Below, piece after piece: positions 43,300-54,790 of a stretch of DNA of 64,000 nt; within the stretch, counting starts at the first letter, position 1; each line of letters starts with the position of its first letter. Below the pieces are notes generated by a model. The model saw only the letters and a list, made by a program, of their open reading frames with translations. It ran no database searches and was not told the origin of the DNA. Position numbers and translations under genes: made by a program. This stretch comes from Malaya genurostris. Lineage: Eukaryota; Arthropoda; Insecta; Diptera; Culicidae. Location: NCBI RefSeq assembly GCF_030247185.1, contig NC_080571.1:208068880-208132879 (forward strand), in the 5' to 3' direction.

Positions 43300-43425
43300 C
43301 CATTTGATCTTCGAACTTGATCAATGGCCTAACAAAAACTTTCAAACGAGCTAAGTTTGTTGAAATCGGTTCAGCTATCTCTGAGAAAATTGAGCGCGTT
43401 CAAACATCTTCGAAAAGTGCACACA
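43300..43425 (-). repeat. Fragment of the dispersed repeat, minus strand
   Basis: TTGAAATCGGTTCAGCTATC and CTCTGAGAAAATTGAGCGCG are the reverse complement of the internal unit motif (CAGAGAT...AACCGATTT). The fragment runs into a (CA)n tract, the inverse of the GT tract in plus-strand copies. Confidence 0.55.
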
Positions 43426-43439
43426 CGCACGCACGCACG

Positions 43440-43515
<76 letters not shown>

Positions 43516-43530
43516 ACACACACACACACT
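43426..43530. repeat. (CA)n microsatellite
   Basis: CACGCACGCACG followed by about 35 CA units, with one interruption (ACACCACAC) near 43,513. Confidence 0.95.
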
Positions 43531-43659
43531 TGTATGGAATTGAATCATTTAGCAACGGCAATGACGAAACGTCTTAAAAATTTCAAAATTGAAAATAATT
43601 GTTTTTTCAGGAATTTTAAAACGAATACAAATATAAATAAAAGTGGTATCAAAAACTAC

Positions 43660-44105
43660 CTTGTAAATTATTAGTTTGAAAGAAATCATTTAATTCTTAA
43701 AAACAAACAAAAATGTATGATTTCAACAAACAAAAGCGATAGTTGAAATAGCTAAATTTTAGGTAATTTATTTCAACTGGAATGTTTGTGATTTTGAAGC
43801 GCGAGAATTCTTAACTTTATCTAAAGTTTGTTCATTCATAACAATTTTTTCAAATTGAATTCACTGTGAAATTGTTTGTCAAGAAATTGACAGGAGCGCA
43901 CAAGTTGAATATTTGTTGTTTCTATCCCACTGAGTAAAATTGATTATCATGTTTAGTAGTTTCAAGCAGCTATGTTTTCTAAATCAAACCAGATTTTCTT
44001 TTGTCACTATTTCAACAAAAAATAGTTGCGTGAAGCCCAAAAATCGCAAAAATCAAAAACTGCGATATCGCAATTTTATGGTCGAAGGGTTCTCCATGCA
44101 TAGCC
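43660..44105 (+). repeat. Fragment of the TACACGG-family TIR element
   Basis: Shares GCGATATCGCAATTTTATGG and the GTCGAAGGGTTCTCC end with 14,805-14,845, and the TAGTTGAAATA body motifs. The terminal TACACGG has decayed to TGCAT. Confidence 0.55.
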
Positions 44106-45362
44106 ACCGGAAATTAGTACTGATGTACAGGAAGTTTATATTTTATTTACAACTTTGTCGTATTTCAAAAATCACACCTTCCCGAGTGAAACTCCTAAAA
44201 CAACATTCCACTCAGCAAAATTCCGTCACCTAAGTAATAAAAACCGCACTCGAACTGCAAACTAACCGCTATCGGTTCTATGCTATTTTAGGTTTTTTTT
44301 GGAAATTCCCGCAATCGCTGACAAAAATTCCCAGTACAAGAACGTGTGCGATTCTTACTCGCACCCGTTATACTTTTTTTCTTCTTACTCCAAACACAAA
44401 AATATCATAACAATCGCCCGTACACCATTGGCCTTCAAACGTCTAACAGGGCCGCTACATCCTACCGGTCGACCAGCAAAGTGCTAATCTCCGACCAAGG
44501 TTAACCCAAAAACAGTTTGTTCGAACAACGAAAAGTAAACACAATCATGCAAGCAAATTTTTTCGCTCGCTCAAACCCCGCATCACTGCGGAAATTTGAG
44601 AAATTACGCTCCGGACTTCAATCGGACACGGCGCTGCAACGTAGTTCGTTTGACTCAGCGCTTCCTCGCCAGATGCGCCTTGCTGTCTGGTTCACTGCGA
44701 CGGTATTCGGAAGCGCGGAAGCGACGGTACTGCCGGGTGACCGCCGACCGCGGTTCGCGCAGCGCATGCCTGCCACTTGAGTTGGAAAAGTTTCTGTAAT
44801 AAAGCGCCATCAGCACCCTGTTGCTAATTCTCACACGCGCAACACCACCAGTCAATAACGGTTTTATTTCACAATATCGACGGCGGAATTTGTTTACGTG
44901 GCTGCTGGGAGAATTTTCGGTTTTCGAGCGCATACACCAGCACAATTCTGAAGTCCGAATGGCGAGAACGCAATAACAGTCTGTGGACAACAGTTGCGAT
45001 TAAGTCGCCAGAAGTAATAATATCAACAAGAGATTTGTTTACTGCATCATGTCGCATGTATTTGAAAGGAAAGCTACAAAAGGTAATAATCAAATGACTT
45101 TCAATCGAGATAGATGACTAAGAAAAATCAATGGCCCGTTAAGCAAGTCTTCCATTTCCTCAAACAACTCGATAGACGAATAAATTAAGTTGAAATTCTT
45201 TACGAGCCTTCAAAAACAAAAACTACAATTTATTCATTGTTTGATTTGCTACATCATAATCTTTCAAGTATTGCCACGAAAGCAACGAAAAGTCAAGTCT
45301 TACAAACCACTTTCGTCACCAGGTTCGAGCCCCGATCTGGAAACAATTTGTTGTCAATAATG
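44106..45362. other. Mixed region with a GC-rich block, no gene called
   Basis: 44,540-45,060 is GC-rich with overlapping ORFs on both strands (87 codons plus, 111 codons minus) and no recognised domain. It could be a promoter or exon of an unrecognised gene. At 45,321-45,333, GGTTCGAGCCCC is a tRNA-type B box preceded by AAGTCTTACAAACCA, possibly a SINE relic. Confidence 0.3.
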
Positions 45363-45630
45363 TCGTTTTCGTTTTTAAATTGCACTACACCGGTGTAGCG
45401 AAAGCTGCACCTAAACCGTTCGTTTTTACCAATTGCACTACACCAGTGCTACACTTTTTCTGCCCCGATACCACTGGTGTAGCACTCATTAAAAGTTTGG
45501 TGTAGCTCTGTGCAATGGAATCGTTTACTGTAGTCAATGGTTACTGTTTATGTTTTCGTCATTTTTGTTCGTTTATTCATGCCTCAGTGTAGCACTGCAC
45601 CGGTGTAGTGCAAATTAAAAACGAAAACGC
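45363..45630. mobile_element. MITE with palindromic CACTACACCGGTGTAG units
   Basis: The left end starts CGTTTTCGTTTTTAAATTGC and the right end inverted starts CGTTTTCGTTTTTAATTTGC. Both run into a CACTACACCGGTG block. Further half-palindromes (ACCAGTGCTACAC, CCACTGGTGTAGCAC) lie inside. About 268 bp, no ORF. Confidence 0.8.
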
Positions 45631-45748
45631 CATAAGATTGTATCGGTGTAGTAGATTGGAACAAGATATTCGAGCTCTTCAAAAGGAATGTGATACCAAA
45701 ACTTTGCTTTGCTTGTGCCCTAACTCCCAGTCGTGATTTAGTAGTTAA

Positions 45749-46286
45749 TACACTGATAAAAATTTGTACGATCGATTCATATGTAAACAGCAATTCAATT
45801 TAATGTGCTTTTTCATTTCAATACAAAACCAATGCCATTTGTTTCAAGATTTCATGTGCAAATTCACTAAGATGCAAGATCAGATTATTTTCCATATAGC
45901 ATTGATGTGTTTTTCCTTTGGATGTGATGTGTTTTGCTATTGAATTGAACTACATGTGTGAAACACTTCATTTTCAAGTGGAAATGAATACAGCACAAAT
46001 GTATGTGCAAAACACTTGATTCGGTCAACCGTGTTTCAATTGAAATCTATATGAAAAACAATGTGACATTCATATGAAATACATATAGAATCTGGAGGTA
46101 ACGATATATCTTATCATTTTTATGTGCATTTTAGATAAATGTAACATGATTTCCACTAAATATCAACAGGTTTTACATTCATTTTAGGAGTTGAGTGTAT
46201 GTTTTCATGAGTTTCATGTGTTCCACAAGCAGTGATAGCTCAAATGCTTTGCACATCATGCTAGCGTGCAAATTATTTTCAGTGTA
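45749..46286. mobile_element. TIR element (TACACTGA ends), 0.54 kb
   Basis: The left end is TACACTGATAAAAATTTGTA; the right end inverted is TACACTGAAAATAATTTGCA. Internally there are repeated ATGTGNAAAACAC-like motifs. No ORF. Confidence 0.6.
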
Positions 46287-46325
46287 TGCATATAAAGAAT
46301 ATTTTTTTCGTATAGGGGAAATTCG

Positions 46326-47496
46326 TACACGCAGAGAAATTGAGCTTGTTTAAAGTAACAAAACAGTCAGTTGATTTTAAAATATGATTTCAAGCTAGAA
46401 TATGATTGTTTTGAACCAATTTCTCCCTTATACATCAACAATTGTATCTCTTTGATTTGAAGACAAATTCTCATCCTGGCTAACGAAAAACTAGTTTGTT
46501 TTGGCAGATATTATCGTTGAAATAAATCAGCCATCTATTACATGTCAACAAAAGTGAAGTTGAAGTTATTGACAACCTATTTGTTGATTCAATCGTGTTT
46601 TACATTTATATCAAGAAAAAAATTGGTTCATTTTATCAATGATCTTATTTGTATAATGACAACTAAGTTTATTGTTTGAATTAACCGTATCAGTTTTGTT
46701 TCTTATAAACCAGAGAATTTTTCTCCCGCGAATAATCAAAAAAGTTTGCACGTGTTTTAGAAGGAAAATTTAAGTGTTTCTTTCGTTTCCTTGAGATCTT
46801 TTAACAGTTCAAGTGTATGTATGTATGGATAATTCAAAATATTACTAAACTTGCATTACATAACATAACACGTTTTTTACAGAAAATATTTGATGCATGA
46901 ATTCTATCTTGACCAGATTAATGGAGCACCGAATCATTGATTGTGCCATGTGAAAAATTTGATCGCCAACGACAAAAGGGCCCAACTTCTATTGAAAACA
47001 ATTAACAATAAAAAAAATGAATAAAAATCGAAAAAAATTAGTTTGAAAAATGACCTTGACAATTAGTTTAAAAGAAATCTCCTTTTAAGAATAATGGCAA
47101 ACAAAAGTGTATGATTTTAACAAACAAAAGCATATGTTGAAATACTAATTACCTTAGGGTTGAATCTTATCATTCATTTCAACTGTCAAGTTTATAAATT
47201 CAAAGAACTAATAATATTACCTTTATCTAAAGCTAATTCATTTTAAACTTTTTTTGAAAGTTAAATTTATCATTAAATAGTTAGTCAACAAATTGACAGG
47301 AACGCGCAAGTAAAATATTTGTTATTTTTAACAAAATATTTCTTAAAACAAACTAGTAAAATCAAATATCTTAATTTGTAGCTTTAACAATGTTTGTAAT
47401 TTCAAATCAGATATTCTTTTGTCACTAGTTCAACAAAATAAATCGTTGCATGAAACCAAAATTTAGTTATTTTTACTAGATTTTTCTCTGCGTGTA
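46326..47496. mobile_element. TIR element (TACACGCAGAGAAA ends), 1.17 kb
   Basis: A perfect 14-bp TIR: TACACGCAGAGAAA at 46,326 and TTTCTCTGCGTGTA ending at 47,496. The body has AACAAACAAAAGCATATGTT and similar motifs shared with the element at 43.66 kb, so the two families are related. No transposase. Confidence 0.75.
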
Positions 47497-47577
47497 TAAA
47501 AAGCTCCTGCTGACGAAAACGCCCCCTTCATTTTTAAGCATACAAGATTTGTTTTTGTAAACATTCTTTGATGTATA

Positions 47578-48154
47578 CAGGGTCCGGCACTCGAAGTGTA
47601 ACCGACTTCAGACCTTCGAGCCTGGCGTCAAGGTAAATGCGACATATTATCGGGAAAGTATTCTGGAGGTTGCTTTGAAGCCGTGGGCAGACAAACATTT
47701 CGGTGGCAGACCATGGACGTTTCAGCAGGACTCGGCACCGTCTCACAAAGCTCGAGTGAACCAAGAATGGCTGAAAAACAACGTTCCGAACTTCATCACG
47801 TCCACACAATGGCTCTCGAATTCACCAGATGCGAATCCAATGGATTATTCTCTTTGGGCCATTTTGGAGAGCAAAGTCCGAACTAAAAGATACACCAGTC
47901 TCGAGGCGCTGAAAAAAGTTATTGTCCGCGAGTGGGCCAAAATACCTGCAAGTCACATTCGGCAGCTTGCGATTCATTTTTTGATCGTCTCAAGGCCATA
48001 GTCAAGGCAAAAGGTGCTCATATCGAGCAAAAGTGAATTGATTCTGAATTTTGTATTACTTTTACACATTTTGTACTTTGAATTAAGTAAAAGTAATTTT
48101 CCAAACTGAATTTATGGCCTTTTTAATTGGTTACACTTCGAGTGCCGGACCCTG
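47578..48154 (+). mobile_element. DD37D mariner-type element, internally deleted, nested
   Basis: TIRs: CAGGGTCCGGCACTCGAAGT at 47,578 and its inverse ending at 48,154. The TA target duplication is clear because the uninterrupted site (GATGTG-TA-CTTCGC, inverted) is present in the copy at 8.9 kb. Only 577 bp remain, so most of the N-terminal half of the transposase has been lost. Confidence 0.9.
47605..48001 (+). pseudogene. C-terminal part of a DD37D transposase
   Basis: The reading frame enters near the TIR with FEPGVKVNATYYRESILEV and continues WTFQQDSAPSHKA (second catalytic Asp) to SPDANPMDYSLWAILESKV (third Asp, 37 residues later). The first catalytic Asp and the DNA-binding domain are absent. 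The 37-residue spacing with a final Asp marks the DD37D (maT-like) clade of the Tc1/mariner superfamily. Confidence 0.88.
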
Positions 48155-48156
48155 TA

Positions 48157-48777
48157 TTTCGCTGTTCATTGAAGCAGTGGTGATGAAGGGTTTCGAAATC
48201 TTACCGCAGCTACAAATTGCTTGCCAGACCATAGCTTTCGTACCAAATTTTTCGACTTCAATCGATGTCTCGGACTGGTTTAACACTTGCCCTTCTCGCA
48301 ATTGTGGTCCCGGCAAGGATTTGTAATCGAGTTTCACTTAGGTTTCGTCATCCATTATTATGCAGTTCAAACTTCCAGCAAGAATCGTATTGTACAGCTT
48401 TCGAACCCTCGGCCTGATCGATGCTTGTTGTTTCGGACTACGTTTTGGTTGTTTCTGCTTCTTGTAGGCTCGAAGATAAAAACGTTCTTTAGCACGAAGA
48501 ACATTTGACTTCGAAGTGCCCACTTTTTTGGTCACATCCCGAACTGAAACCTCCTTCTTTTGCTCGAACGCCTTCAGTATACGTTTAGCAAGATCTTTTT
48601 TCGACCCGTTTTCGGTGTATCCTCAAAGGTGTTATCCTCACCGAATTTCCTGATTGCATTTCGCACGGCTCTTTCACATACTCCTTCCATTTTTGCTATT
48701 TTTCTCAGTGACAGTCCGCGTTCTGTGCACCATTTGTACACAATTTTTCGACGTTGTTCTGCTGAAAGTCCACGCAT
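48157..48777 (-). pseudogene. DD37E transposase, broken and truncated
   Basis: From the ATG at 48,777: MRGLSAEQRRKIVYKWCTER, then the second DNA-binding region DVTKKVGTSKSNVLRAKERF, then CIIMDDET (first catalytic Asp) and AMVWQAICSCGKISKPF. Frames change near 48,600 and near 48,340, and a few codons are missing after PGPQ. The last two catalytic residues are lost with the truncated end. It is closely related to the 9.0-kb copy but retains a CERAVRN segment that the other copy lacks. Confidence 0.85.
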
Positions 48778-48932
48778 TTCGGAACAAACTAATGAAAACG
48801 AATAAACAACTGCACAAGTGGTTAGAGAAGAGTGTAAACAACAGGACGCAGCCATAAAAATTAACAGATTCTGAACCATTGCGAAATGGCAGCGGTTTTT
48901 GGTTGCGTCCATACTTTCGGGGACAGTCTTTA

Positions 48933-49610
48933 ATGTAAAACCCGCTAAGTAATTAATAAAAGAGAAGTTAGACAAATACATACTGTCACTTGCTTTTGCG
49001 GTCATTTGGAAAATCAACCGAGGAATTTTCTATGAGTGAGGCTGTCACCCAATGAACACACACATGAAACTAGTTTTGTGAAAGAATTGAATAAACAACA
49101 TTGTTGTGAAGAGAATGGTCGAAAGCACACGGACAAAAATCCATTACCGGTACCATGATTAGGAAATAATGAAAATCATGAAGCATGTCTTTTCTTGATA
49201 TCATACCTATTTTTATTGATTTTATGAGCAAACTTATTTAAATCATGAGAATTATAAAGGGGGATGTGTTATTGCTCATGATATGAATCATCAGAAATCG
49301 ACATGATCTAGCAGGCATGTTTCATGATTTCGTATTTTTGGTGGGCAAATAAAAAACCAATGGTAAGACCAAAACCATGCTAAATGTGTTCAAAGTTTTA
49401 GGAAAACCTCAAAAACGAACTAAAAACTATTATATTAATTGTCAAAATTGGAATTGATTACAGCTGTTAAGAAACAGGTAGTCATTGCTGAATTCATTAC
49501 AAAACCTTTATGAATTTTAATTTAAACTTCAAAGCATTTGAATGATTTCTTGGGTATATGTTTTATATACATAGCATGAAACATAGCACCACCGGGTTTG
49601 TTCGAACTGT
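48933..49610. other. No gene; AT-rich with repeated ATCATGA motifs
   Basis: 49,150-49,330 repeats the motif ATCATGA in both orientations, which suggests an old palindromic element. No ORF. Confidence 0.35.
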
Positions 49611-50305
49611 TGACGTAGGACTACACAATTATTATAAAAATCACTGTTAATTTCTGTTTTGAACAACTAGATAGCAGTTATTTTATGTTTTCCTCTTATC
49701 CTTAATTGTATCACTGCGAAATATACATTCGATAGATTCCTTCGTGAAATAGCTTTGAATTTACTGTAACGTACCCTAAGCTTGTTTATGTTGGTGATGA
49801 GTGGTGCTGGCTCTACATAATTCATCTCGAAACGAAATGTCTTTTTGTACGAGCGATTGCACGGACAAGTCGATTCAACTTGGACGCATAATGTAACCCC
49901 AGATGAAAATCATCCAGAACTCGATGATCGAGGTCGTTCAGCACCCCGAATGCAAAAAAAAACTATTTGCTGATTAGCACAGAATCCTTTTCCACGGCGT
50001 TAACGAACAGCACAGAGTGCAAGTTGGTTCAACACTAATTTCTATTGTGTGACGAGCCTCAGTTCAAATAGTCACCTTAACGCAAATTTTCGTCTCTGGT
50101 GAGGGGATGCTATGAAAACGACTTGTTGAAGAGGGAAAATTATACATTGTTCGTTATTAATTGAAGCTTCAACTACCAATTATCTCAAATATGTAGTCAA
50201 AATCTCGAATCGATGCAACCAGAAATCTATCACTACTTAAACGGTTTTATTTTCCGTATGTTAAATTCACGCTCCTATACAGAAAATGAAAATGTAGTCC
50301 TACGC
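49611..50305. mobile_element. Possible TIR element (GACGTAGGACTAC ends)
   Basis: TGACGTAGGACTACACAATT at 49,611 and, inverted, GCGTAGGACTACATTTTCAT ending near 50,304. Related sequence at 20,518-20,740. The inside has no intact ORF. Confidence 0.45.
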
Positions 50306-50352
50306 AAAAATGAGCGATACCAGTTCGTTGGTGGGTCCAAGTGTACATCCCT

Positions 50353-51909
50353 ACCCAAGTAGCATGTTAAGTTGCTGTCCTTTATTTTTCTACTGATTGT
50401 GCAATTTATCAAGTTAGTTTATATCACTATTCTAGTAACTGTTGTGCTATGGAAAAGGCGCAATTTTTCTGTGTTGTGCAACATACTTTCAAGTTCATCC
50501 GTTATTACGAACATTTATTCACAACGATTGTTCAACTGATACAAAAACTCATCCCATCACAGAGGCAGTAATAAAATCAGCGAAAAAATAATTGTGAAAC
50601 TCGTGAGAACTACTACGTAATGTAAACAAGAAATTGAATGACGTTTACCAAAGCATGCAAACTTAATTTCTAATGGATAAGTTTCACATTTGATTTTCAA
50701 TACAACGGCTCTTAACACAAACATGGATCTTATTAAATAATCTGTTCATGAAAAATTATAATGCAACATATTGTAGAATTGATCTTTTGTGTTTTGGTAA
50801 ATGAAAAATCGACAACGAACTGCATTTTATTAGTGAAACGTGTATTCGTACGCCCAACATTTTCAAGCGCCTTTGAATTATCGTATTCTGATGATTCTAA
50901 ACCAGTTTCTGTGAAAATAACGGTCTATTATTTTTGATGAGAATCATCGGAATGGTGTTTAAAATACGTGTATTCAAACATTCTTTAAAATTCTTAGACG
51001 ATTTTGTCAAACTAATGTGTAATGAAACCTGAAAAATACCGAAATGAATTTTTCTTGAATATTTTCCAATATGGCATCGACGGTAACAGTGAGTTAAATA
51101 GAAAATGTTTCACCCAACGTAATGACATATATTATCTAAATAACATTAACATGTTAATATTTCGGAAAGAAATGCTCTACGTTTTGTTTTTTATCAGTTT
51201 CAATCTTCTATGTTAGTTGAATTAAACAACAACACAGTATAATCATTTATTTTAGCGGGCCTGACTTTTCTGATACGCACTGTAGGTATTATTTTGGTAA
51301 GTCCGTGTGCTGGAGTTGCAAAAACAAGTTGCACAAGCGGTAATATATAAATATGGGAGTAACTATGATGATTTTTTCAATTCAAATCGACTTTTTTGCA
51401 AGTTTTGAATTTTATATCAATGTTTTTCTAAACCTGAAGAAAACTGCACAATGCGGACTATGCAGAAATATATTTTTTACAGCAACGTTATCAATTCGGC
51501 TTAGCCTTTTTTGCCTTGCGGAGAGCAGCAATCATTTCACTAATTTTCCTTCCACAAGAGATTTATAGCAATTTCGACGTATATTGTGTCCGGTATAATT
51601 ATGACAGCCGTTTGGAAAGCTTTTGATAAGTTACACAATTGTTTTAGTTACTCCCGTTTTACATGACGATGTGAAATTTTTTGTAGAGCTAGTGAAACAT
51701 TAACAAATTAGTGATTTACTGCACAATTGTTTTAGATGTATTTAAAGTTGTTCTACAGTGATTTTTCCGGTAGTATTGTGAAACTTAACAGTGATAAGTT
51801 GCACAACCAATTTTAATATATATTTCTAAACATATCTAACATAAATAACATTTCGAAATCAATTGCAAAACATCTTGAAAGTTTAATGAGTTACATTTGC
51901 TACTTGGGT
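50353..51909. mobile_element. TIR element (ACCCAAGTAGCA ends), 1.56 kb
   Basis: A perfect 12-bp TIR: ACCCAAGTAGCA at 50,353 and TGCTACTTGGGT ending at 51,909. The inside repeats motifs such as TTGTGCAACATA and AAGTTGCACAA. No transposase ORF. The AT-rich ORFs of 60-70 codons are not considered genes. Confidence 0.6.
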
Positions 51910-52117
51910 AATCATGTTCATGAAAATTATTGTTATGATCGTCGCTGAATGACGTTTTTGTATTCTAAATGGCAGTAGAGTAGCACTTTCATGTAAATAA
52001 ATGAATACAGGAGGATCTCATCGGATTTTTGTAACACTATAATACTACTTCGAAACTTAATTCAATTTAAATAGTTTGACCGGAAAAATTCGCAAGACAA
52101 TTTTGCCTATCACATAT

Positions 52118-53180
52118 ATTCTCTCGGAGGGCCAAGCGTCATATACCATTCGACTCAGTTCGTCGAGTACATATAAAAGGTCGCTTAGTCCTATAGGTTG
52201 CTATTGAATTTAACCCGGATCGAACTTCTTGTTCGGGAGTAACGGGGAAAAATGTGCAAAAAATTATAAAAAAGTTCCCTCAATTCTCTCAGAACCCGCT
52301 TAACCGATCAGATTGAAATTAAAGACCCTACAGTCCCATAGTCTGTCTGGATTGCATATAGATCGGACTTCCGGTGTCGGAGTTATGCGGAAGAATGTGC
52401 AAAATGAACAAAAATAGTGCACTCGATTTTCTGAGAGACTGCTCTTCCGATTTCCACAAATTTCACTCAAATTATTGGTCTTACAATTTCCTAAAATCCC
52501 GCCGAATTTCATTCACATGCGACTTTCGTTTCCAGAATAAGAGACCGATAAGTTCAAAAAATTCATTCTCAGGAGCGTTCGGGAAGTACCGGAGACGTGC
52601 TCGTGTGTTCCAAACCGGAAATCACTCCAATTTCTCAGAAACGGATAAACCGATCTTCGCAAAATCAAATTCAAATGAAAAGTATTATGTTTCCATAAGT
52701 CAATATACAATTTTATCCAGATCCGGTTTCCGGTTCCGGAAATAAAGGGTAGTTTGTATGAAATCGCAACGCAAAAAAAGTACAAATTCTTCTTAATTTG
52801 TTTCAAAACTGATTCGATTTATAGGTTATGCTAGTTGTCGGATTTCAGCTATGCTGGTTCCCAGCTCCCGATTTCGGAAGTACCGGGAAGTGGACAAAAA
52901 CTTTAAAGCAGAACTCTCTTCATTTTCTCAGAAACAGTTGGGTCCAACTTTACAAACTCAGACTCAAATAAAAGAGTCAACGTATACAAAAATAGACTGC
53001 CTTTGACCTTTGTTCGGATCTCACTTCAGCTTTCGGAACAACAGGGTGAGATGTGTTTAACATTTTAAACCGTCATTTATAGCGAAAACTTCTATTAACT
53101 TGAGTCGAAACTGTTAAAAATTGAAAAGTTTATCATATTGTGAGCCCAAACAAACATTTTGTTCTCATTTAATATTCAAA
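52118..53180 (+). repeat. Third long copy of the dispersed mosquito repeat
   Basis: Begins with CTCTCGGAGGGCCAAGCGTC and ATATACCATTCGACTCAGTT. It continues with internal unit motifs (CTCAGAAACGGATAAACCGA, ATCCGGTTTCCGGTTCCGGA), again spaced about 150 bp apart. The family 3' end is not clear. Confidence 0.7.
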
Positions 53181-53861
53181 GAAAAGTTTTTCGATAAATT
53201 CCTTAGTAATATTGAGGGTACACGAGGTAACCGATTTTTCAATAAGTGTTATCGTTTTGTAGTACTAGTACTTCTTACTAGAGCTTGTTCGTAAAAATTT
53301 TTTTTTTATTTGCATGAATATTTATACACTAAGGTCTCTTTTTACACTTTTTTTTCGCACGGTTTTTTTATACACGGCTTTTTTACACGGATTCCGGAAT
53401 TAACACGGTTTTTATTTACACGGTTTTCGCAATTAACACGGTTTCTGATGAGAGTTTAAAAAGAATTGTCATTTGTTTTTTGAGAAAAATTTTAAAAAAG
53501 GGAACAGGTTGTTTGTAAGAAAACGACCAAGAGAGTTAATTTAAAGTTTGAAAGTGAACTAAAATCATACATTCAACAATTCACGGGAGTATTGACTGTC
53601 GTTCCATAAAATGTCGTTCCAATAAATCAGTCTTCAGATCTTGAACCCCTGTCGTAAATTACACGACAACGTCTCTTCCGCTCAGTTGTGGTCAGTATGA
53701 TGTCAGCATCGTCATTGATATCATCGAGAATTTCGGAGCGTTGAAGAACTAGTCAAATTTTCTCAACTCTTCATCATATCGAGCAGTGCAGTATTTCATA
53801 CCCATTTGAATGATTAGTAGTATTATGATTTACGCCGATGAAATGAGTTGCTTCAGCATGA

Positions 53862-53869
53862 CACATAGT
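53862..53869. repeat. 8-bp target duplication, left copy
   Basis: CACATAGT, repeated at 54,996-55,003. Confidence 0.75.
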
Positions 53870-54436
53870 TAACGCTCGTATCGGTACTGTATTTTACAGT
53901 ATTGTACTGTATTTTCGACTCAAATACCGTGTACTGCTTTTCACCCTCAAATCTACTGTATTTCAATTTGTACTGTATTTTTACACTGAAATGTACTGAA
54001 TTTCTCATACTAAAATTTAATACAGAATTTTAAATCTTCAACGCATAGAATTTCGATCTGTGGCAGTACAAGAACAGTAACAACACGTAACGAATGTGAA
54101 TGAGAACACAACAACAACACACACAAATTTTTTTTATTAATAATTCTTGTTCAGAGCGCGTCACAACAATCAAGCGAAACTTCGATGATTAAAAAAAAGA
54201 AAAATGTCTCAACCAAAAAGAGAAAATACTCTAAATCAAAATCATTATCAAAAACATCCGCTTCTCAAAAAATGTTTTTATTACTTTCGCACATTTTTCA
54301 GTTTTTGACGAATTTTAAAATGTCCTAAAAAGGAAATAAAAATAATTGAGTTTATGAACTTGCTTTGAATGATTTGTTTAGTCTTGTTAAGACGTAGAGC
54401 CGTATTGAGTAAGTTTTACATGATATGCGAATACAA

Positions 54437-54555
54437 TTGTGTGATGAAAACCGCAGAAAAGCAACTGCAGAGACGGTACTCGAACCCGAAAATAGTTCCT
54501 ATCCTCCTAAATCGTTTTGCTAATAAAGCTATCCTGCTTGTGAAACGTACAAAAA
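54437..54555 (-). mobile_element. tRNA-derived SINE, minus strand, older copy
   Basis: The reverse complement aligns with 54,665-54,785: it contains GGTTCGAGTACC-type B box sequence (here ACTCGAACCC on the plus strand), TTAGCAAAACGATTT and CTGCGGTTTTCATCAC. It is more diverged than its partner. Confidence 0.65.
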
Positions 54556-54659
54556 AAACGAACTAATTGAAGGCTGAAACACCTTGCGGAGGGATTGTTA
54601 TTGAGAAATGACTACGCCGTAGGGCTCGAGCATGCTCGGTTCTTATGTTCAGTTAGGCT

Positions 54660-54790
54660 GTTTGTAAGTGTGTTTCACATGTAGGATAGTTTAATAAGCA
54701 AAACTATTTACCCGTATTTGGCTTGTTATGGGTTCGAGTCCCATTTCTGCGGTGGCTTTTTCGCGGTTTTCATTACATAGATGTATTCGC
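54660..54790 (+). mobile_element. tRNA-derived SINE, plus strand
   Basis: The tRNA-like head has AGGATAGTTTAATAAGCAAA (A-box region) and GGGTTCGAGTCCC (B box, 54,730-54,742). Then comes CGCGGTTTTCATTACAT and a duplicated tail (TCGCATGTAATTTTTTCAAT twice at 54,787-54,835). It lies head to head with the copy at 54,437. Confidence 0.7.

Larger units (their letters stand above)
47534..48930 (-). mobile_element. DD37E element, second copy, split by a DD37D element
   Basis: The 5' end at the right has the same TIR as the 8.9-kb copy (inverted AAGACTGTCCCCGAAAGTAT, with TA at 48,931-48,932). The body runs to 48,157, is interrupted by 47,578-48,154, and resumes at 47,534-47,575 (TTGTAAACATTCTTTGATG, matching the other copy). 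The 3' third and the 3' TIR are missing. Confidence 0.88.

Noticed and set aside
44517..44990. Overlapping ORFs of 87 codons (plus) and 111 codons (minus) in a GC-rich block
   Set aside because: No domain, no start context or splice evidence, and both strands are open because of composition. The block is reported only as a GC-rich region.
45300..45345. A functional tRNA gene at the B-box-like sequence GGTTCGAGCCCC
   Set aside because: No convincing A box or acceptor stem can be built around it; it is more likely a SINE relic.
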